In this document: positions 1 through 3,956 of the stretch, one piece after another | Layout of the letters: each line of letters starts with the position of its first letter | Position numbering within the stretch: the stretch's first letter is position 1 | Assembly: GCA_017519685.1 (NCBI GenBank) | Contig: JAFWRV010000012.1 | Span: 1 to 8,710, forward strand | DNA length: 8,710 nucleotides | Direction of reading: 5' to 3' | DNA from: Clostridia bacterium | GTDB taxonomy: Bacteria; Bacillota; Clostridia; Oscillospirales; Acutalibacteraceae | Program-made: the position numbers and the translations under genes | Notes under the pieces: model-generated | Seen by the model: only the letters and a program-made list of their open reading frames with translations | Database searches by the model: none | What the model was told of the DNA's origin: nothing

Positions 1-30
1 CATAATATTAGCTGGATACTATGCTCTTGT

Positions 31-59
31 ATTATAATCTGCGATTTCTTGTTTGTCAA
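31..59 (-). promoter_or_regulatory. Perfect-consensus leftward sigma-A promoter
   Basis: Read on the minus strand, TTGACA lies at 59-54 and TATAAT at 36-31, separated by exactly 17 nt, so both hexamers match the sigma-A consensus fully. The start of transcription would fall near position 24, reading out of the left edge. Upstream, about 61-95, the minus strand is rich in A tracts, like an UP element. The sequence is strikingly similar to the 5S rRNA promoter at 7383-7411. The gene it serves lies outside the window; a stable RNA or another highly expressed gene is my inference. Confidence 0.75.
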
Positions 60-117
60 GTGTTTTTTTAAATTTTTCTTTGTTTTTTCAAGATAAATAT
101 GTTTTTGCTTTTTTATG

Positions 118-146
118 TTGATTTTAGCAATTATATATTGTAAAAT
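118..146 (+). promoter_or_regulatory. Promoter of the secreted DUF4474-like gene
   Basis: TTGATT at 118-123 (4 of 6 to the -35 consensus) and TAAAAT at 141-146 (5 of 6 to the -10) are separated by 17 nt. The predicted start near 153 leaves a leader of about 35 nt containing the AAGGAG ribosome binding site at 173-178. Confidence 0.6.
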
Positions 147-187
147 ATTTTTCAATAACAGCATATCAGTATAAGGAGTTACAGGCG

Positions 188-1507
188 ATGAAAAAATTCA
201 GACTCGTAATATCTCTCCTGCTTGTCATTTCTGTTGCGGCAGGCTTATCCGCTCCGGCTTTTGCCGGCGGTGTTCAGGATGACGTTTCACCTGTCGCGGC
301 TACCGCTTCCGACGCGCTGCCCGTTTCCCCGACCGATGCCGCGCCGGATTCTCCGACCGACGCCGCGCCCGCGGAAGAAGCGCCGGTCAACGTTCCGGGT
401 TACAAATCCGAAAACCGACCCATACGCAACAAAATCTACGATGAGGGAATCCCGACAATAACCACCACTTCGTTTTTCAACTTCTTCAATTCGGTCAGAA
501 ATGTTTTCAGTATTCTCTCGGGAAAATATTTCTTCTCCCCGCCGAAAAAACTCAATGTAACGACCGACGAGGGAATTGACGAGCTGACTTCGTTCATCAA
601 CGAGAATTCCGGTCTTGATATCAATCAGATTCTCACAAATGTGCCCGACTGGAACGATCCGGCTAAAATCGTCGGCAAAATAATCAATATCAACGTTCCC
701 GAGCTCAGGTCGCAGCTTTACGCCGCGGAACAGGACGCCTACGCTTCAGGCCGCAGGGCAAGAGGCACAATGTGTCACTTCCTGGCGTCATACCTGAGCG
801 TCATCGAGAGAGCGGACATTTATCTTGCTCCTTACGGCGACGACGGTCTTTATGAGGTCAACTGCAACGTTACTTACAGCGACGGCTATGTTGAAACCTT
901 CCACCCCGGCATCGTTGTCAACCTCGAAACCGGAGAATGCACCGGAAAGGGTGACGGCGGTATGGTCGGCATCGGCTTCAACTGCAATGTTTATGACATG
1001 CTTGTCTATGCCCCGATGTACTGCTGGATGAGAGAATGCGGCTTCTGTGTCGAATATGACCTTCTCTGCTACATTCTTCCGATGTACTGCTATAACACAA
1101 GGCGCTTCCGTTTTGATTACGGCGACAAGGAATGGATGATTCAGGTCTGGAAGGGCAACTATCTTATCACAAACGGCGCCGAGGTCGGAATCTATAACAG
1201 GGATAAGCCGGCGTTCGGAACCTATTACAACTGTATTTCCGACGAGGAGCGTCTTCCGATGGATCTTCAGGTTTATCACGGAAACGATCTGCTTGTCGAT
1301 ATCCCCGAAACCGTTCACTGGTGGGTAAACGGCTTCAGAATGGGCAAAGCGCTCTATTCTCCCCACAGCATGACGGTAAAATTCTCAATCACCTTCAATG
1401 ACGAAGAAATGCTCAAGGCGTTCTGCCGCTCGATTGATCTGGAACTCCACGGAGACGTTAAATACACCGTCAACGGGATGAAGGTTTCCTGTGTATGGGA
1501 CGGCTGA
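188..1507 (+). CDS. Secreted cysteine-rich protein with C-terminal DUF4474-like domain
   Basis: Function unknown. The start is set by AAGGAG (173-178), 9 nt before the ATG. Residues 1-26 form a classic Sec signal peptide: KK, a hydrophobic core, then cleavage after AFA. Residues 27-70 are a Pro/Ala/Asp/Ser-rich linker with the heptad SPTDAAP present twice (47-53, 55-61). The C-terminal half, about 265-420, resembles DUF4474 as I remember that family: a WMIQVWKGNY stretch at 316-325, then GAEVGIY, TYYNCISDEE, HWWVNGFRMG and a final SITF segment. I have not run a profile search. The mature protein has 12 cysteines, five of them within 279-301, which is unusual for a protein exported by a Gram-positive and may mean disulfides or metal binding. 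There is no lipobox, sortase motif or transmembrane helix after the signal, so release or non-covalent wall binding is likely. It is a single-gene unit with its own promoter and terminator. Confidence 0.85.
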   Translation: MKKFRLVISLLLVISVAAGLSAPAFAGGVQDDVSPVAATASDALPVSPTDAAPDSPTDAAPAEEAPVNVPGYKSENRPIRNKIYDEGIPTITTTSFFNFFNSVRNVFSILSGKYFFSPPKKLNVTTDEGIDELTSFINENSGLDINQILTNVPDWNDPAKIVGKIININVPELRSQLYAAEQDAYASGRRARGTMCHFLASYLSVIERADIYLAPYGDDGLYEVNCNVTYSDGYVETFHPGIVVNLETGECTGKGDGGMVGIGFNCNVYDMLVYAPMYCWMRECGFCVEYDLLCYILPMYCYNTRRFRFDYGDKEWMIQVWKGNYLITNGAEVGIYNRDKPAFGTYYNCISDEERLPMDLQVYHGNDLLVDIPETVHWWVNGFRMGKALYSPHSMTVKFSITFNDEEMLKAFCRSIDLELHGDVKYTVNGMKVSCVWDG

Positions 1508-1515
1508 TCGGGCTG

Positions 1516-1556
1516 TCGCATTTAAGCGAAAAACAGACAGACAAGATTTATTTAAG
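1516..1556 (+). repeat. Pre-terminator direct repeat, copy 1
   Basis: This sequence, beginning TCGCATTTAAGCGAAAAACAG and ending ATTTAAG, recurs at 1698-1737 with about 33 of 41 positions identical and one gap. Each copy runs straight into a terminator hairpin. This copy starts 9 nt after the stop codon of the DUF4474-like gene, so it forms that gene's 3' untranslated region. Confidence 0.65.
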
Positions 1557-1587
1557 TTCCGCGGGTTGTCCCGCGGAACTGTTTTTT
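1555..1587 (+). terminator. Rho-independent terminator of the DUF4474-like gene
   Basis: A perfect 11-bp stem, AGTTCCGCGGG (1555-1565) with CCCGCGGAACT (1570-1580), closes a TTGT loop and is followed by a run of six T (1582-1587). It lies about 50 bases past the stop codon at 1507. Confidence 0.92.
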
Positions 1588-1697
1588 ATAAGGAATATTT
1601 TAATTATGTTTTTTCTGTCTTCGGCGTCTTTTCTCATTCCCCGTACTTCAGTACTGTCGAAAATACGCCGTTTTCATCTTAACTGCTCCGCCCGCGT

Positions 1698-1737
1698 TCG
1701 CATTAAAACGAAAAACAGGCATACAATCATATTTAAG
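1698..1737 (+). repeat. Pre-terminator direct repeat, copy 2
   Basis: This is the second copy of the 1516-1556 sequence, again immediately before a hairpin with a T run. No gene precedes it, so it may be the remnant of a duplicated gene 3' end or terminator cassette. Copy and hairpin appear to have been duplicated as a position, not as identical sequence, because the two hairpins differ. Confidence 0.6.
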
Positions 1738-1738
1738 T

Positions 1739-1775
1739 AAAAAAGTTTCACAGCAGTTGCTGTGAAACTTTTTTT
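1739..1775. terminator. Bidirectional terminator hairpin
   Basis: A 17-bp perfect inverted repeat: six A then GTTTCACAGCA (1739-1755) pairs with TGCTGTGAAAC then six T (1758-1774), with a 2-nt centre that in practice is a 4-nt loop. T runs follow the stem on both strands, so it can stop rightward transcription and also leftward transcription from the glycosylase gene, which has no terminator of its own nearer than this. Confidence 0.85.
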
Positions 1776-1869
1776 AATGAATAATTGCAGTTGCCGACTC
1801 TGTCGGCGATTGTATAATCGCCACACCCGGCACTCCGTGCCACCCTCTCCGATCTCGGAGAGGGCCAAA
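1775..1869 (+). repeat. Structured intergenic repeat, copy 1
   Basis: This element runs from TAATGAATAATTG to GGGCCAAA and contains four short hairpins: GCCGAC/GTCGGC (1793-1807), CGATT/AATCG (1807-1820, sharing base 1807 with the first), GGCAC/GTGCC (1829-1841) and a perfect 10-bp CCCTCTCCGA/TCGGAGAGGG (1843-1864). It matches an inverted copy at 2127-2215 in four blocks of 11-14 identical bases. There is no coding capacity and no transposase nearby. It is probably a MITE- or REP-like dispersed element. Confidence 0.8.
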
Positions 1870-1876
1870 TAAGGTT

Positions 1877-1906
1877 GTCGCTACGCTCCGGATTATATTT
1901 CGCTGC
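1877..1906 (+). repeat. Degenerate partial copy of the structured repeat
   Basis: The stretch from GTCGCTACGCTCCGG to TTTCGCTGC matches the head of the inverted copy, read as its reverse complement (GTCGCTTCGCGACGG to TTTCGCCAC), at 24 of 30 positions. It has the same orientation as copy 1 and lies 7 bases after it. The stem pairing of the first hairpin is lost here. Confidence 0.5.
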
Positions 1907-2075
1907 AATCTGAGGCAACTTAGTAATTATCATGATTTGCTGTTACCACTTTAAAACTGAAAAAAATTTGTTTCTTTAATTACTGAAAAATTATCTTGAA
2001 TAATCTATATAATACATAATTAACCAAACCATATCGAAACATCAAATTCATAATCAGCCGACCTTATGTATGCAA

Positions 2076-2132
2076 GGTTCCATTTAACACACACGGCTTC
2101 CTTTAACAGGCGCGGCTTCCTGTAACTTTGGC
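2076..2132. repeat. Three tandem 19-nt imperfect repeats
   Basis: GGTTCCATTTAACACACAC (2076-2094), GGCTTCCTTTAACAGGCGC (2095-2113) and GGCTTCCTGTAACTTTGGC (2114-2132) keep an exact 19-nt period with a shared GG-TTCC-x-TTAAC core. The last unit runs into the structured repeat, so the triplicate may be part of the extended element. No function is visible. Confidence 0.6.
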
Positions 2133-2237
2133 CCTCTCCGGGATCGGAGAGGGTGCCCGAAGGGCGGGTGTGGCGAAACATAATCCGTCGCGAAGCGACC
2201 CTCAATTATTCATTATTCATTAAGTCATTATTCATTA
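2127..2237 (-). repeat. Structured intergenic repeat, copy 2, inverted
   Basis: This is the inverted partner of the 1775-1869 element. Read on the plus strand it has CCCTCTCCG/CGGAGAGGG (2132-2153), GCCC/GGGC (2155-2165) and GTCGC/GCGAC (2187-2199). Two of these stems differ in sequence from copy 1 yet still pair. The core ends at 2215, and a tail of ATTCATTA-type direct repeats continues to 2237, merging with the stop codon of the glycosylase gene. This suggests insertion exactly at the gene's 3' end. Confidence 0.8.
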
Positions 2238-3044
2238 CTCCCTGTTTCTTCTCCAATAGAAAAGGTACTGCTGCGCTATTCCGCGGACTCCTTCGGTGCA
2301 GGGCGGGAATCCGCCGGGGTAGGTTTCCGACAGTATTCTTTTTACCCAGACGTCAACCGGCAGGGCATCGACCTTGCCGAAGCCGTAAAGCAGAACGCAG
2401 GCGGCGACCTTGTCGCCGACTCCCTTGATTTTTTTGAGTTCCTCCGCCGCCGCGTCAAGGTCCGATTTCTCAATGTAATCAAAGCTCACGGTGCCGTCGG
2501 TCACCTTGCGCGCCGCGTCAAGGATATATTTGGTTCTGAAGCCGGCTCTGAGCGGAGCAAGCCCTTCCTCTCCGGCGGCAAGCACTTTTTCCGCCGTCGG
2601 GAACGTATAATCGCCGTTTCCGATATCTTCGCCGAGCGACGAGCACAGGCGGTCGATTATGCCTTTGATACGGGGTATATTGTTATTCTGGGATATAATG
2701 AACGAGCAGAGCGTTTCCCACGGCTCCTGCCTGAGAATTCTTATTCCGGGGCAGAAATCAACCGCCTCTTTCAGCGCCCTGTCTTTTTCAAAGGATCTGC
2801 AAATTTTCACATAGTCCCTGTCCAGGTCGAAATATCTTCTCCAGATTTTTTCAAAATCTTCCTCATCGGCGCCCTCAAGCACGATTTTATTTCCTTTTTC
2901 GAAAACCGTTACCGCTTTTCCGTATGCTACTCCGTGCCACCCTCCGTCGGGACGCTCCGACCACCTGAAAGCCTGTCCGCTGTCAAGTGTAAATTTCGCG
3001 TCAAAGCAAATTTTGTTAAATTCTACAAAATTATTTTTTTTCAT
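2235..3044 (-). CDS. ogg: OGG1-type 8-oxoguanine DNA glycosylase/AP lyase
   Basis: This base excision repair enzyme is expected to remove 8-oxoguanine opposite C and nick the abasic site, acting in the cytoplasm on the chromosome. At 269 aa it has the two-domain OGG layout. The N-terminal domain, about 5-95, carries SGQAFRW (22-28). The HhH-GPD domain, about 105-260, contains QEPWETLCSFIISQNNNI (106-123), the helix-hairpin-helix KIKGVGDKVA (205-214) with the presumed Schiff-base lysine K212, and PVDVWVKR (229-236) with the presumed catalytic D231. There is no C-terminal iron-sulfur cluster, as expected for this family and unlike the neighbour Nth. The start is supported by GAGG (complement of 3052-3055), 7 nt upstream. 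It lies 100 bases downstream of nth with no convincing promoter between them, so co-transcription is likely. A DNA-3-methyladenine glycosylase label, often given to relatives, fits less well. Confidence 0.88.
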   Translation of the reverse strand: MKKNNFVEFNKICFDAKFTLDSGQAFRWSERPDGGWHGVAYGKAVTVFEKGNKIVLEGADEEDFEKIWRRYFDLDRDYVKICRSFEKDRALKEAVDFCPGIRILRQEPWETLCSFIISQNNNIPRIKGIIDRLCSSLGEDIGNGDYTFPTAEKVLAAGEEGLAPLRAGFRTKYILDAARKVTDGTVSFDYIEKSDLDAAAEELKKIKGVGDKVAACVLLYGFGKVDALPVDVWVKRILSETYPGGFPPCTEGVRGIAQQYLFYWRRNRE

Positions 3045-3083
3045 ACTTTTGCCTCAATTTGTTCGAATTTCAGGTTTTTCACA

Positions 3084-3113
3084 CTTGATTTCTATGAAAA
3101 TCAAGGATTTTTT
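3084..3113 (+). other. Hairpin with T run, antisense between nth and ogg
   Basis: CTTGATTT (3084-3091) pairs with AAATCAAG (3098-3105) around a 6-nt loop and is followed on the plus strand by GA and six T. As a terminator it would face against the two flanking genes, so it could only block antisense transcription. It may be chance in this AT-rich gap. Confidence 0.35.
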
Positions 3114-3144
3114 GCAGACTTCTTCACAATTTTCACGCAGTTTT

Positions 3145-3777
3145 TCACTTTTTTCCGCCGTGCTTGCAGAATTCTTTCATACAGCAATTTGCACAATCGG
3201 GTCTTCCGGAAACACATGTATCCCTTCCGTGAAGCACGCATCTGTGACAGAAATCGTTGCTTTTTTCCGGCGGCAGAAGGTCACGCAGCTTCATTTCGAC
3301 TTTGAACGGGTCCTTCGTATCGACAAGCCCGAGCAGGTTTGTGATTCTGATAACATGAGTGTCGGTGACAACCGCGGGCTGTTTATAGACATCCCCCATA
3401 ATCAGGTTTGCCGTTTTTCTGCCGACTCCGGGCAGAGACGTCAGCTTTTCAAGCGTATCGGGCACCTGAGAATCATATTCGTCAATCATCATTCTGCACA
3501 TCGCGACAATATCTCTCGCCTTTGCCCTGAAAAATCCGCAGGAATGAATGATTCTTTCAACATCGGCGACATCCGCGCCGGCGAAGTCCTCCACGGTTTT
3601 GTATTTCGCAAACAGCTCCGGCGTCACGAGATTGACTCTCGCATCCGTGCACTGCGCCGAAAGGCGTGTCGCTATCAGAAGCTGAAGCGGATTTTCGGCC
3701 TCAAGAGAACACAGCGCGCCGGGATATTTTTTTTCAAGCGCCTCCACGGCGGCAAGCGCTTTCTGTTTCAAAGTCAT
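3145..3777 (-). CDS. nth: Endonuclease III, DNA glycosylase/AP lyase
   Basis: This bifunctional enzyme removes oxidised pyrimidines such as thymine glycol and cleaves the abasic site. Counting from the ATG at 3777 it has 210 aa, close to the 211 of E. coli Nth. The helix-hairpin-helix LPGVGRKTAN carries the catalytic lysine K121, and TDTHVIR carries the catalytic aspartate D139, each one off the E. coli numbers 120 and 138. The C-terminus has the complete 4Fe-4S motif C-x6-C-x2-C-x5-C at C188, C195, C198 and C204. I chose the ATG because AGGTGA lies 5 nt before it; a GTG at 3786 would add three residues but has a weaker ribosome binding site. The gene is first in a probable two-gene unit with the OGG-type glycosylase and is divergent from the lipoprotein gene. 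Confidence 0.95.
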   Translation of the reverse strand: MTLKQKALAAVEALEKKYPGALCSLEAENPLQLLIATRLSAQCTDARVNLVTPELFAKYKTVEDFAGADVADVERIIHSCGFFRAKARDIVAMCRMMIDEYDSQVPDTLEKLTSLPGVGRKTANLIMGDVYKQPAVVTDTHVIRITNLLGLVDTKDPFKVEMKLRDLLPPEKSNDFCHRCVLHGRDTCVSGRPDCANCCMKEFCKHGGKK

Positions 3778-3821
3778 ATTATTCACCTGTTCCGTATAAT
3801 GCGGGTTACCCCTGTGAATTT

Positions 3822-3850
3822 ATTATATATTATTTGTGCACGAATTTAAA
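3822..3850 (-). promoter_or_regulatory. Promoter of the nth-ogg unit
   Basis: On the minus strand TTTAAA (3850-3845, 4 of 6) and a perfect TATAAT (3827-3822) are 17 nt apart. The predicted start near 3815 leaves a leader of about 38 nt before the nth ATG. Confidence 0.6.
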
Positions 3851-3881
3851 CCCGTTTGTAAACAATTTTTTGAGGTTTAAA
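3845..3881. promoter_or_regulatory. Dyad between the divergent promoters
   Basis: TTTAAACC (3845-3852) and GGTTTAAA (3874-3881) form a perfect 8-bp inverted repeat. The left arm covers the nth -35 box and the right arm lies just upstream of the lipoprotein -35. A smaller GTTT-GT-AAAC palindrome (3854-3863) sits inside. This could be an operator for a shared regulator; no regulator gene is present in the window. Confidence 0.35.
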
Positions 3882-3888
3882 AAAATTA

Positions 3889-3917
3889 TTGATTTAAATA
3901 TAAAATTGTGGTAGCAT
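3889..3917 (+). promoter_or_regulatory. Probable promoter of the lipoprotein gene
   Basis: TTGATT (3889-3894) and TAGCAT (3912-3917, 4 of 6) are 17 nt apart. The -35 is the same hexamer as at the DUF4474-like gene, but the -10 is weak. TATAAA at 3936-3941 is an alternative -10 without a matching -35. Confidence 0.45.
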
Positions 3918-3956
3918 TATGGTGCATTAATATCTTATAAATAAAGGGGGATTACT

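Larger units (their letters stand above)
1508..2234. other. Long gene-free spacer between convergent genes
   Basis: This 727-base stretch separates the convergent DUF4474-like and glycosylase genes. It contains two terminators, a duplicated ~40-nt sequence, two inverted structured repeats, a degenerate partial repeat and a 19-nt tandem triplicate, all listed separately. The short open frames across it overlap these repeats and look spurious. Bases 1907-2075 are AT-rich, and I see nothing recognisable there apart from an unsupported TATAAT at 2008-2013 that has no matching -35. Confidence 0.8.

Noticed and set aside
788..1366. 192-residue minus-strand open frame inside the DUF4474-like gene
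   Set aside because: It lies entirely opposite a gene with signal peptide, promoter and ribosome binding site, and its translation shows no recognisable domain. It is a shadow of biased codon use.
1622..1674. CGGCGT / ACGCCG inverted repeat with a nested GTACT/AGTAC stem and trailing TTTT, a possible third terminator
   Set aside because: The 6-bp outer stem encloses a long, mostly unpaired interior and the T run is only four, so it is too weak to call.
1606..1740. 44-codon frame starting ATGTTTTTTCTG, with AAGGA 11 nt upstream
   Set aside because: It starts right after a terminator with no promoter, ends inside the duplicated pre-terminator sequence and has no recognisable features. A spurious frame is more likely.
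2020..2205. 61-residue minus-strand frame over the structured repeat
   Set aside because: It is made almost wholly of the repeat hairpins and the 19-nt triplicate. Repeat-derived frames like this are not evidence of a gene.
1775..2237. Insertion sequence or composite transposon bounded by the inverted repeats
   Set aside because: The intervening 257 bases encode no transposase or cargo, and the copies are hairpin elements, not simple terminal inverted repeats. At most it is a pair of non-autonomous elements.
3013..3849. 278-residue plus-strand open frame opposite nth and the nth-ogg gap
   Set aside because: The opposite strand encodes a complete endonuclease III with all catalytic and cluster residues. 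This frame has no ribosome binding site or family signature.
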